This document shows positions 22,274-32,540 of a DNA stretch of 64,000 nt, in pieces. Numbering within the stretch: the stretch's first letter is position 1; each line of letters begins with the position of its first letter. The stretch is from Aureobasidium sp. EXF-3400 (taxonomy: Eukaryota > Ascomycota > Dothideomycetes > Dothideales > Saccotheciaceae). The position numbers and the translations under genes are program-made. The stretch is from contig SWBL01000103.1 of NCBI GenBank assembly GCA_024195585.1, forward strand, positions 62,001-126,000, given 5' to 3'. Under the pieces are notes generated by a model. The model searched no databases. It was not told where the DNA came from and saw only the letters and a list, made by a program, of their open reading frames with translations.

Positions 22274-23128
22274 ATGTCTGGATCTCACGATCTCAGCGTT
22301 CAAAACCTACGTCTGCACGAGCGCATTGTGGAGGAGGAAAGACAGAATAAACGTGTTGTTGAATCAGCGAATTCTGCTGTTACGGCAAGACACAGCAGCG
22401 CCAGACCGCCTGCGAAACCTGCGACTGTGGTGACATGTCAGGCAGATTCCAAGATGGGATACAAGGCTGGTTCGAAGATGGGATCAAAGGCAGGATCCAA
22501 GGCAGAACCGAAGACAGGATCCAAGCATCAGACATCACACCACAACAAGGAAGTCTTGGTAGTCACAGTAATCGAAGAAGAAGAAGGAGAAGAAGAGGAA
22601 GAAACTCTACCTCCCAAAGCTCCTTCCCTCTCCAGCAAACACAAACCCGCTCATGAGGCCAAACCACCAGCATTCAAAGTTTCCTCGCACCATCATTCCC
22701 AACACAGCAATCACCGCAACAAGAATTGCGATATCTACCATATCCCCACTGGTATCCCTCTCCCCCCTGGCTTCTCCAAAGTCCGTCCCGTGCCCAAAGA
22801 AGCAAACGACATGGCCTTGGTCAAACTCCCTTCTCTTGTTCCTGCTGCAAAATCCACTGTTTCTGCTGCAGCAGCACTGTCTGAAAAGCAAGTCACCAGG
22901 AGATATCCTCCAGCATCCTCGCACGTTGGAAGCAGCAGCAGCAGCCATCACAGCAAAACCTCTTCTCGTCACACCAAGACAAAGGTACTCGAGGATGGTG
23001 GTGACGGTGGGGGTGGTGGTGGTAGTAGGGATTTCAGAGACGTGGTTTTTGAGGAAGTGCGTCAGGTTACCAAGAGAAGATATGTGATCGGACTGCCTGC
23101 AGATGAGATTGGAGAGTGGAGGTTTTGA
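22274..23128 (+). CDS. low-complexity Ser/His/Lys-rich protein
   Basis: A single exon of 284 residues. It opens with a possible short coil (LRLHERIVEEERQNKRVVE), then a repeat tract built from KAGS/KMGS/KTGS words (22441-22531), an acidic block (IEEEEGEEEEE), a stretch with the conserved-looking IPTGIPLPPGFSKVRPVP, a Ser/His run and a Gly run (DGGDGGGGGGS), ending KRRYVIGLPADEIGEWRF. The ordered C-terminal 30 residues are the part most likely to be conserved. No known domain is recognised. Single-exon structure and bias do not exclude a lineage-specific gene. Confidence 0.6.
   Translation: MSGSHDLSVQNLRLHERIVEEERQNKRVVESANSAVTARHSSARPPAKPATVVTCQADSKMGYKAGSKMGSKAGSKAEPKTGSKHQTSHHNKEVLVVTVIEEEEGEEEEETLPPKAPSLSSKHKPAHEAKPPAFKVSSHHHSQHSNHRNKNCDIYHIPTGIPLPPGFSKVRPVPKEANDMALVKLPSLVPAAKSTVSAAAALSEKQVTRRYPPASSHVGSSSSSHHSKTSSRHTKTKVLEDGGDGGGGGGSRDFRDVVFEEVRQVTKRRYVIGLPADEIGEWRF
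22441..22531 (+). repeat. degenerate in-frame GS-K repeat tract
   Basis: Short units around ggatccaaggcag / ggttcgaagatgg repeat six or seven times and encode alternating SKMG, SKAG and PKTG words inside the low-complexity gene. Confidence 0.7.
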
Positions 23129-23549
23129 GAGGGGATTGGAAGGACTGTTTACAGGCGCATTGGGGAGAGGCGGAGGTATTGGGGGAGTATTGAGTCATTG
23201 CCTTTGGAAGCTTGCAAAAGGCAGCAAGGATGCGAGGAATTGAGGTTTGAGGAATGGTAAGAAAGGGGGTTCACGGAAGGGAGAGAGATACCTCGAGGAA
23301 ATGGAAGAAAGGGGCTTCTTTTTTTTTCCCCTCCCGGACAACTTTGAGGATCCTTGCAGATTTGTGAATTTTGATCTAGTTGATATCTTTTTTTTTTTCT
23401 CTTCTTCTCTTTGCTGCGAATTTTGTTGCCGACAAGAGACGATCATTGAAATGGCGAGAGAATAAATTTCTTGCACAGTGGCTCAAAAGCAAAGTCCAAG
23501 GGGTTCCCCATCAAACAATGCGGCTGTCCTGAGCGGTAATGCGAGCAAG
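23129..23549. other. intergenic, poly-T tracts
   Basis: About 420 bases with two T-runs (near 23320 and 23390). Nothing coding is seen before the transporter remnant. Confidence 0.4.
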
Positions 23550-24775
23550 GGAACAGTGCTTCTTCAGCCATCGATCATAGAAGATCCTGCAACGAAGAAA
23601 CATGCTTTGGCATGAGCGACGGAAAACGGGAGTCGTCAAGTGGTCCACTATACTGCAATACCTTTCACTCGCATGGGTGGAGTGTTTTACTGGATGACTG
23701 CTATACTCATGCTCCGTGACGCAGCAAATGTTCCTCAATTGACAGCAAATGTATGGATCCAGAAATGAGCGCATGCTTAACGATACAGAGGATACTGACA
23801 CACCCGGTATTCTTGGCCACACCTTCTCAGTTACACACGCTTTGAAGTAGTGTAATAGGTCCTCATTCTCATCTGTGGGGTGATTTCTCCATTTGGAGTT
23901 TTCCGCTCCCCAGACAGATGCCTTGAACAATGTTCATCTTGCGACCTGGGCGCAGACTGTCGATGTTCCGCTCTACCTCGGCGTTTATGCTGTAATCTGT
24001 ATAGTTTGTATAACCGCCATACTTGCGTAAGAGGGGTGTGCTATTCACTAGATCGCTTAAAGGCTTGTAGGCGCATTTATTCGCCAACTTATAGAATTCC
24101 ATTATACTTGCACATATATTCCACTTTTTTCGACACTACTCCCCTTAGTCAGATTATGGATCGCTTATCCAAAGTTATAGAAATCTATCAACTATGAGGT
24201 TTGGCTTTTAGAATGGTGTAGTGCTTTGCATCCATAGTCGGAGTCATGGTAGTGATCTTAGTAGTCTTTGCTAGGATTTGCCAATTGTGGGAAAATTCGT
24301 CACTGTGCTTTGCTTCCTCTGTTGGGAGACTCTATGTTAACTTATCAAGGGATCTCAAACGCTTGGGATCTGTGCAGCGCAGTCCGTTGTATCAGCATTT
24401 TAGAGAGGCTCTGACGAATGGGAATGGCTACAGTTCGAGCCTTTTTGGTCGTGAATTCCATAGAGAGAATCCAAGTATTACCTACAAGTAGACTAGGGAA
24501 GCTGCCTTCATTGTTCCTAACAATTAACTAGAAGCAGATTGGCCGGACAAAAGGGTCTATGGGATTCATTGATTATAGTACCAGATACCACGAAGATTCC
24601 GGTCTTGTCCTGAGGCATGTTTACGTTCAAGATACTTCCTGGTGAGAAAGTAGGCGTAGTCGGACGGACTGGCGCAGGAAAAAAAGCTCGCTAGCTCTTG
24701 CACTGTTTCGCGCCCTGGAAGCCGTAGAAGGCAGGATCCTCATCGATGGCATTCGATATTGGTTAGGTGGCCCAT
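23550..24775 (+). pseudogene. decayed ABCC-type multidrug transporter, C-terminal half
   Basis: Pieces of one ABCC transporter occur in the right order but in shifting frames with stops. Near 23615-23670 a linker reads ERRKTGVVKWSTILQYLSLA; near 23960-24025 a membrane segment reads TVDVPLYLGVYAVICIVCI; near 24125-24185 TFFDTTPLSQIMDRLSK matches the family's FFDTTPLGRI-NRFSKD block; 24300-24440 gives VGRLYVNLSRDLKRLGSVQ and SPLYQHFREAL; 24590-24760 gives VLRHVYVQ, then GEKVGVVGRTGAGKK (second Walker A, with K where S/T is usual) and ALALFRALEAVEGRILIDG. At least four frameshifts or stops separate these. No downstream signature or Walker B was found. It cannot make a transporter. Confidence 0.88.
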
Positions 24776-25190
24776 CGTGGAAGTGTAGCGATCAATTAGC
24801 CATCTGTGACTGAACCCGACTTTACCACGAAGAAAAACCGTGCATGCCGACAGTCATTTTTCAACGTAGAGTTTGAGATGAGAATGACATCTGAAGAAAA
24901 GGTGGTTTTCTTCGCGGTCGCAGAGTTCGGCATGGAAACAATGAAGGTTTCGAAATGACTGGCTGAGATGATGGTAAGCTGACGGCTGACACATCAGCAC
25001 AGTCAGCACTTGCATTCTTAAAGTCGCAACTGCCCGCATCTACAAAGCAAAGTAAACCCATTGGAATGCAGATGGAAAAAAGTGTATCGCTCCTTCCTTC
25101 CCAAACCAGGTTGTGAAATGGAAAAAGGCCAAAACGATGTATCTCTACGAATCAGACAAGGTGCTGCCGCTGTTCGAGTGCGTGTTCCCC
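24776..25190. other. intergenic between transporter remnant and peroxidase
   Basis: About 415 bases with no recognisable coding. It may include further decayed transporter sequence that I could not align by eye. Confidence 0.4.
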
Positions 25191-26340
25191 TTATCTAATT
25201 CGATCATTGATAGGAGTTGCACGAATGAGTCTTGCATTAGATCCTGATGGCACGGCGCTTGTGCAGTCAATGAAGTTGGCTTGGTCTGACTCGGAGATAC
25301 CGAGGACACTGAGATGAGCCATTGCAGGTGCGAAAGCTGCGTTCCACTTGCCTAACAATATTGTCAGCTACGAGTAAAGATCGAAAGAATCTAGAGGAAA
25401 TACTCACTCTGACTGTTGACAAAGCTCTGGAACACTTGACCCACGGTTGCGTTGGGGTTCGAAAGGTTGATGTCGGATTCGAAGCTGTAGACACCTTTGG
25501 GGTGATTGTCTGTCTCGGAGTAGTATGTCACGTCCCACTGGGTTGGAGTAGAATCTTGAGGTCCTGTTTCGAGGTTGTCAGTCTACCAGTCTCATCCTTA
25601 CAGAAAGACTTGCCACTTACCATCGAAAGGAACACCGTATTGCTCCTGAGCTACTGCTTTGGAAGCGGTGTGCGCACCAATTAAAGCAGCAAGCTCAGGC
25701 TGACTGATACCCTTGTCCTCGAAGAGCTGAATAAGCACTTGCTGCGCGGCGCCTGGTCCAAAAGCTTTTGGCAACAGGTTGTCAGGTGCTGGGGTGCTGG
25801 TATCCTTGCGACCAATAACCTAGAAGCAGAGATTGTGTTAGCCTTGTTGACGATACCAGCGTGTCAGTCTAACATACAGTTTGCACTTTTGGGCCTCCAG
25901 GACAGCTGACGATCGCCACACTTGCAGCGAACTGGACCAAGTCTGCAGCGCCAACTTGAGACTTGTACTGGTCGTATTTCCCGAGCAAGAAAGCGTAATA
26001 CTGCTGAAGGCCTGCATTCTCCTCTCGCGAGATTTCTACAGAGCTCAAAAGCAGCGAACCGTCAGCGCCACCAGTGGCAGGTGCATAGGCAGGTGTCTTA
26101 GACGAGTACGATCCTATAGCGGGGAGATTAGCGGTTGTTCTCTCTTGGATCTTTGCGTATCGACTCACCAGAATCGTGGAAAGCGAAACGAATGGCACCT
26201 CGCGCAAGATCGGTACATCCATTGGATCCGATGAAAGATTTAGAGAGATCTGATGCGATGGTCGACCATACGGCGGGACACCCTCCAGATGCTTCTGCGA
26301 TAGCAGTGAAGGCCAGAAGAGCGAGAGTCTTGCCGAACAT
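25191..26340 (-). CDS. secreted class II-type haem peroxidase
   Basis: Five exons (26169-26340, 25878-26113, 25621-25819, 25408-25563, 25191-25351) give 307 residues, in the size range of fungal class II peroxidases. A signal peptide (MFGKTLALLAFTAIAEASG) is followed by the distal haem motif RFAFHDSG with its Arg and His, the structural GGADGSLLLS calcium-site block, AADLVQFAASVAIVSCPGG, and the proximal histidine in LIGAHTASKAV. These enzymes reduce H2O2 while oxidising phenols or Mn(II). I cannot assign it as lignin-, manganese- or generic peroxidase from reading alone. All junctions regenerate conserved residues. A TATA box lies about 150 bases upstream. Confidence 0.92.
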
Positions 26341-28917
26341 GTTTTCTGGATCTGCTGAAATTTTGGTTGAACGATGGTGAAGTTTGGTAAACAAATAGTG
26401 ATGAGTTTTATATTGTGTACGAAAGAGAAAGTGTTGAAGCTCGAGCTGCTGATTCAATGTCTGCTCTTTGTGAGGGCGGCCTTGCTTTTTATACAGACTG
26501 CAAGACATATTTTGGGTAAGAAAACTTACTCTTGGAACTATAAGCATGAGTAGAGGACCAAACACCATCCATGCATGGGCCATGTAAATTCATCAAGGTA
26601 GTGATATAAATTTAGAAAGCCACGTTCGAACTGGTTTCACAATGCTTGAGGGCGAAACGCACGTTCGGGCCATGTTTTGAGAATATACTCAGAAACCGTT
26701 GTGTAGTCAGACAGTCGACTAAACTCATAGCGTTTGATACGTTCTTTCATCCTCTGCATTTCGGTGGTCGGTACATCGGACTTGTCAACTTTCGGACTTT
26801 TTGACTTTGCCAGGACATGATTTGGGTTGGTTGTTGGCTGATAGTGCTGACTGAGTGTGTAGCCATGTAGACACACGGATTTTGACGGGGTTTTACACGG
26901 AACACCAATGGTCATTTTAGACCTAGTCGTAGTTCCAGCATGATTGCGATTCTGGCATCCATCGGAATAGTTTCATTATTCTCGTCCGGAGGCTTTTCAA
27001 GGCGACACCCGACAAGGCAATGTGATCTTGATTGATTTTCAGCATCCGGCCGGAAACTTGAGGCTCTTATTCCAGGCGATGTGCACACTTGCATGCAGTG
27101 GAATGCAAGTCAGCTGCGGCCATCCGGAAAACTTCCGCTATGATGGTGGGGTTAGTAGGATCGAAGATACATCCTATACAGCATTTGTCTGCATTAATAG
27201 TATCATCCTTTCAACAATCTTGACCTTGGGATCTTATGCAGCTGCGCGGCCATAAGCTTGTATGAACGCGCAATTTTTGGGCTGTCGCCTTTGCTACGCA
27301 TAATCTATATGCGTTCAAGTCAGCCTCAGCACGTCTCTACTTACACAGCATGTATGCAACACTAATGATCCCGACGCTGTCATCTATTTCTCCGGAAATT
27401 CTTGGACATCAAGTTTCGTGCACTGATGCCGACAAACTGAGGGGCGTGGATGAACCATAGATATTTCTCGTCTGTCGCACTTGGAGTCAGAACAGCCGAA
27501 TCGCCCTGTCGAGATATGCAAGATTCGAGAATCAAAAGCTTGGGAAGCTTAGCATGTGGTACTACTAATCTTTATCTGACTCATAGCGGACAGTATCCTA
27601 TAATCCAGTACTGCAGGCTTTGAAAAGATCAGGAAAGTGTCAGGTTCGGACATCCCAGGCGCTCCGTACGTAAAAAAATTGTCTGGTGCCCGTATCTGAG
27701 ATTCGAAGCTCGCCATACTTGCTCGTGGAAGTCAAGTCTCGAGGAACATCCGGAAGACACGACATTAGAGACCATAGGTATGCGAACCGAAGCTCGAGAA
27801 GACTTCAAGGTGGTCTTGAGAGGTAATCAGACGCGAGCTGGCACTGCAAAGTATACACCCAATCGTGTGCGAGAAAGATAGAGTGAATCCCAGAAAACTG
27901 ATTTTCCAGCAGGTAGACGGCTCAAGACTTCGTAGGACTCAGCATTTGATGCCACGAGGGTTGACTGCAAGAGTTTGTTGTCGGAAATCGGTTGGCGACC
28001 ATGATCTTCGTACAAATTAAAACACCAGTATGCTTTTTGGTTCTTCAAGAAATTCTTGGAAGTGCTCGTCAACATAAGATCATACGGTAAGAGCCGCCAT
28101 CGATAAATTTATTGCATGCTCGTTTAAGCATCACAACACAGCCGATTATGACTGCCGGATATGTAATGAATGGTCAGCCTGACTGCGATTCACTCGAATC
28201 GATCTCATTTTTGTCCTAGTGTTCTGCGAAACAGCGCATCCATGTGACCACCGTGCTTGGGGATGTGAAAACATTCGTGTCAGTCGCTGGGCTACGCGGT
28301 TACGTGGCTGGCGCGTTGAGAGGAGTCTCCTCCGAAATGAGGCTCTCTCAGTCGTCCAATTGATATAGCGGGAATTGCCGATGAGGCTCTCGGCGAAAAT
28401 GCGGTCCACCAAGGTGGATGCATGAAGCTCGAGCTGCGCGAGGCGAACGCCGTAACACGCGCAGGCTTCAGAACAACCGAAACAATAGATCAACAAAGCA
28501 CATACACCGACTGAATCGATTGCTTACCTTTCTAAAAATCATGGGCTTTTCAACATGGGACATTTGTAACCCATCGCCAGATCAGAGGCTCTGCAACAGC
28601 TGGGAAGAGCTTAGCTTGGACCCACTCAGGCGATCAGCCAATTTGAGAATGCTCCGATTGGGCTACTGGTGGAGCTTCCTCCACTCCTCCGTCGGTTCAT
28701 GAGCTGTGGAATCGTCATGAATTGGCATGGAGATGCGCCAATGTTTCTCCTCACCTTTCTTGGACGCATTTGACGTGTGGATGACACGGGGTACTCTACT
28801 GCACCTTGGAAGGAAGCAGCCTCCGACAGAATGTCAACGTCACGAACTCCTTGGGAAGGGGGGTAGAGCTGTGAGCTTTAAGTGACTGTAGCTGCATGCC
28901 CAAACATTGTTTTCGAA
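26341..28917. other. 2.6-kb gene-poor region
   Basis: No gene that I can support. Minus-strand frames at 26637-26915 (ending SDYTTVSEYILKTWPERAF) and 27827-28075 (KAYWCFNLYEDHG) have protein-like composition and could be remnants, but neither has a recognisable family or a flanking exon. The stretch nearest the peroxidase is its promoter. Confidence 0.4.
26485..26492 (-). promoter_or_regulatory. TATA box upstream of peroxidase gene
   Basis: The minus strand reads TATAAAAA about 145 bases before the peroxidase start codon. Confidence 0.5.
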
Positions 28918-30940
28918 ATGGACATTCCCTCTTCTCTCACTACCAAACTCCCAATCATGACTTCCAACAGCAATCAGATGAACCCTCTTCAGCATCCGCT
29001 GGAAGCAATCGCTACCGGCATTCAAGGAGCTACCTCTGGCGAAGCCCGTGCCCCCAGAATTGCACACGTTATGTCCACCAACGAGGGCCCTGCCGACATC
29101 ATTGCCAAAGTTTCTGGTCACACTCAGGGCGGAAAGCGCGAGGATGATGGACGTGAGTTACTGAGCATCAATTGGGTCGAAAAGTCGTGGTTTCGTTGGT
29201 GCGAAGCTTCGTAGGCTTCACCAATTCTTCACCCACGACTTTTTCGACCTCCCAACACCGCCACCACTTGATCTCAGAGCTCTAGACTGACTTTTTCCCC
29301 TTCAAACCAGCGTATTTCACTAACAATGAAGGAATCCCTCTGCCTGATGCTGAGCACAGCAAGAACATTGGCGGTATTCCTCTCATCAGCGATGTCCACC
29401 TTTTGCAGAAACAGCAACACTTCAACCGTTCCAAGAACCTTGAGAGTAAGTCAGACCTACAACAAGCAGAAGACCTGAATTGACATGAACAGGAATGGTG
29501 CACCCTTGCGGCAGTGGTGCTTTTGGTCACTTTGAGGTGACCAAGGACGTCTCGGATTTGACCAAGGCTGATTTCTTGTCAACTGTTGGCGAGAAGACTC
29601 CTATCTTCGTCCGTTTCTCGACCGTCACTCTTGGCCGTGAATTCCCTGATGAGGCCCGTAACCCTCGCGGTTTCGCCGTCAAGTTCTATACCAAGGAGGG
29701 CAACTACGATATCGTTGGCCTGAACTTCCCCGTCTTCTTCTGCCGCGACCCCATCCAGGGCCCCGATGTCATCCGTTCCCAAGCACGCAACCCTCGCAAC
29801 TTCTTGCTCGACTACGATGCCACCTTTGATCTGCTCGGAAACACCCCCGAGTCGATCCACGCTGGTGTCATGTTCTTCAGTGACCACGGCACTCCCCAAG
29901 GCTGGACCAACAACCACGGTTATGGATGCCACACTTTCAAGTGGGTCAACAAGCAAGGCAAATTCGTCTACATCAAGTACCACTTCCTTGCCAAGCACGG
30001 CCAAAAGCAATTCACGCAGCCTGAGGCTATCCGTATCTCGGGCGAGAACCCTGATTACTCCAAGCAAGAGCTGTGGGAGGCCATGGAGCGTGGCGAAGAG
30101 AAGGAATGGACAGCCCATGTACAGATCATGCAACCTGAGGATGCCGACCCTGCCAAGTTGGGCTTCGACCCCTTCGATGTTACCAAGGTCTGGCCTCGCG
30201 ACCAGTTCCCCATGCACGAGTTCGGTCGCCTCGTACTGAACAAGAACCCCGAGAACTACCACCGCGATGTCGAGCAGGCTGCCTTCTCACCCGGCTCTAT
30301 GGTTCCCGGTATCGAGGACTCGCCCGACCCGCTGTTGCAGTTCCGCATGTTCTTCTACCGTGATGCTCAATACCACCGCATTGGTGTCAACTTGCACCAA
30401 GTCCCCACCAACTGTCCGTTCATGGCACGCTCAGTATCATCAGTCAACTTTGATGGTCAAATGCGTGTAGACGCCAACCACGCTGGCAACAAGCAGTACA
30501 CTCCCAACAGCTTCACCCACAAGTTCCGTCCTGATGTGGCCGAAGCACCATACAAGGTCTCGGATAACGTTGTGAGCCGCAAGAGTCACTACTACCACGA
30601 GTGCAAGGTCAGCGAGTACGACCAGGTCCGTGAGCTGTACAAGCGTGTCATGGATGACGGCGCTCGTGCCAACCTCCACTCGAACACGGCCAAGATGATG
30701 AGCAACGTCAACTACCCTATCATCCAGAAGAAGTTCCTTGCTCAGATCTACAACGTCGCTCCCGAGTACGCTCGCGCTGTGTACGACATGACCAACTACA
30801 AGCACGGCGAGAAGTTTGACTTCGGTGAAGTTGAGAAGCTCAGCAAGGATGCTCACATGTGGTACAAGGAGCCCATGCTCAGACCTGATGAGGACAACAG
30901 ACTTGTTGGCTTTGCTCCCGCCAACCCCTTCTACCACTAA
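28918..30940 (+). CDS. catalase (monofunctional, small-subunit type)
   Basis: Three exons (28918-29152, 29311-29445, 29493-30940), 605 residues. It converts H2O2 to water and oxygen. The core is very well conserved: catalytic His in RMVHPCGSGAFGHFE, the RFSTVTLGREFPDEARNPRG block, active-site Asn in VGLNFPVFFCRDPIQGPD, and the proximal haem-ligand Tyr in RMFFYRDAQYHRIG. There is no C-terminal flavodoxin-like domain, and the end FYH is not a peroxisomal SKL signal. The first 51 residues before MSTNEGPADIIAKVSG are unlike the family, so translation may start at 29071 instead. Intron 1 is 158 nt and contains a long hairpin. Confidence 0.95.
29175..29249 (+). repeat. imperfect hairpin inside catalase intron 1
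   Basis: Outer arms ggtcgaaaagtcgtgg (29175-29190) and ccacgactttttcgacc (29233-29249) pair with one extra base; inner arms ttggtgcgaagc (29196-29207) and ggcttcaccaa (29214-29224) also pair with one bulge, around a 6-base loop. Only two 5-8-base internal loops break the stem. Confidence 0.9.
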
Positions 30941-31544
30941 GCGAAGTGGCTATGTAATTGATAGAGTTATGATGTTGCTGGTACGACCCTGAGCTCTATC
31001 CTTTTTTCCTATAGTTTGAGATACCACATAATCAATTGATCATTCCATTAAATGCCGCAAGGAATACCTATGAATCTGTCTTGCTGGGGTTGGGGTTGCT
31101 CATACGAGCTGGATGTGATTGTGGCTGCGAAGAGACCATATTCACAGCTGAAATGTCAATTCGAGTATACCACGGAGATATCGGAGTTAATCTTTCAAGA
31201 AATCAAACCTCAATATCACTCCATTACCAAGATACGATCAGCAAGTGACAAGCGACAAAAAAGATATGCGGGAATGTCTTTATGAGCCAGTAATTAGCAG
31301 CCCCGAATTTCGGCAGTAGAAATGTCGAGACTAATCTCATATTTGATGAGAAATGGGCATGATTGTTCAGCAGCGCTGACATAATCGACAATCGCGTCAT
31401 CTCCGCGACGGACGGCGACTCGCTGTGTTTCTACGATTCGCGCGCCGCCTTCGAGGAAAGCCTAGGTATATATAAACCAATTGCCCCTCCTATGTCATAA
31501 GTATTGTAAAACATTTCTCTTCCACTTCTCCATTCCACACACCC
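30941..31544. other. intergenic with TATA-containing promoter
   Basis: About 600 bases between catalase and the AsaB-like gene. Only the TATA element near 31470 stands out. Confidence 0.45.
31467..31476 (+). promoter_or_regulatory. TATA box of AsaB-like gene
   Basis: The word tatatataaa lies 69 bases before the start codon, a good match to a fungal TATA element. Confidence 0.6.
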
Positions 31545-32540
31545 ATGAGCTTGTCTCGAATCCCACGCACACTACAAACCTTGCGCCCATTTCTGTCACC
31601 TATCACACGAACTGCTACTAGACCTCAAAGCACAATGACTACAGCCGCTTTCAAGTACATTGATCCTACATCCTTCGACCCGAATGCGACCGAAGCCTTC
31701 AAGAAGCCATGGGGCAAAGTCGATGGTCCTGGATACTCGTTCAGATTGATCGATCATCAGCGTCAAGTCGAGAATCTACGCGGACAAGAAGCAAAATTCA
31801 ACACCGACACTGCCGGATTCGCCGTATACAATTCGCCATCAAAAGAGAAGGAGTTCGGGGATGACGAAGCTGTTCGCGAGGGATACTACCAAGAGGTGGA
31901 GCAAACTCTCAAAGAGAAGATCCCTGGAATCAAGAAGGTTGTCATCTTCGACCACACCATCCGCCGTAGAGAGAAGGCTTCGCCTCGTCAGCCTGTTCAG
32001 CAGGTGCACGTGGACCAGACACCGGCCGCCGCCGAGATTCGAGTCCGCCGCCATCTGCCCACCGACGAGGCCGAGGAGCTGCTCAAGGGTCGCTACCAGA
32101 TCATCAACGTCTGGCGACCAATTGGCCACAACGCGAGCGACTTCCCTCTGGCTGTCATTGATTGGCGCACCACGACCGAAAAGGACTTTGTCAAGGTTGA
32201 CCTGCTGTACCCAAGACGCACAGATGGTGACAACGACGACAGAGGAAAAGAAGTCTTGCCCGACCCCAACTCAATGACCTCGACCCAAGGATATGAGCCC
32301 AAGGGTGAGACCTATGCCGTTGCTCCTTCGGACAAGCACAAGTTCTACTACATGAAGGACATGACGCCTGACGAGGTCATGCTTCTCAAGTGCTTTGACA
32401 GCAGAAGTGAATGGTCGCCAAACAGCACTCCTGGTCTCGCTCACGGTACACCGCATACTGCATTTGTCGACCCTCAGACCCCAGCAGATGCTCCCGGCCG
32501 ACAGAGCATTGAGGTCAGATGTCTGGTCTTCTACGACTGA
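31545..32540 (+). CDS. AsaB / CmcJ-like (GA4-desaturase family) oxidoreductase
   Basis: A single exon of 331 residues. It matches the fungal family annotated as AsaB, CmcJ-like or 7-alpha-cephem-methoxylase P8-like: FKYIDPTSFDPNATEAFKKP near the N-terminus, VVIFDHTIRRRE, QVHVDQTPAAAEIRVRRHLP (the HxD pair that may hold metal), INVWRPIGHNASDFPLAV, FYYMKDMTPDEVMLLKCFDS and TPHTAFVDP. Related proteins are Fe(II)/2-oxoglutarate-like oxygenases, but most fungal copies have no known substrate. The first 30 residues are Arg/Thr-rich and free of acids and might be a mitochondrial presequence; the alternative start MTTAAFKYID lies at 31635. Confidence 0.88.
   Translation: MSLSRIPRTLQTLRPFLSPITRTATRPQSTMTTAAFKYIDPTSFDPNATEAFKKPWGKVDGPGYSFRLIDHQRQVENLRGQEAKFNTDTAGFAVYNSPSKEKEFGDDEAVREGYYQEVEQTLKEKIPGIKKVVIFDHTIRRREKASPRQPVQQVHVDQTPAAAEIRVRRHLPTDEAEELLKGRYQIINVWRPIGHNASDFPLAVIDWRTTTEKDFVKVDLLYPRRTDGDNDDRGKEVLPDPNSMTSTQGYEPKGETYAVAPSDKHKFYYMKDMTPDEVMLLKCFDSRSEWSPNSTPGLAHGTPHTAFVDPQTPADAPGRQSIEVRCLVFYD

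Noticed and set aside
27827..28075. Minus-strand frame with KAYWCFNLYEDHG
   Set aside because: Protein-like but with no family match by eye and no adjoining exons; kept only as a note in the gene-poor region.
29579..30262. 227-codon minus-strand frame inside catalase
   Set aside because: Antisense shadow of the strongly biased, well-conserved catalase exon 3.
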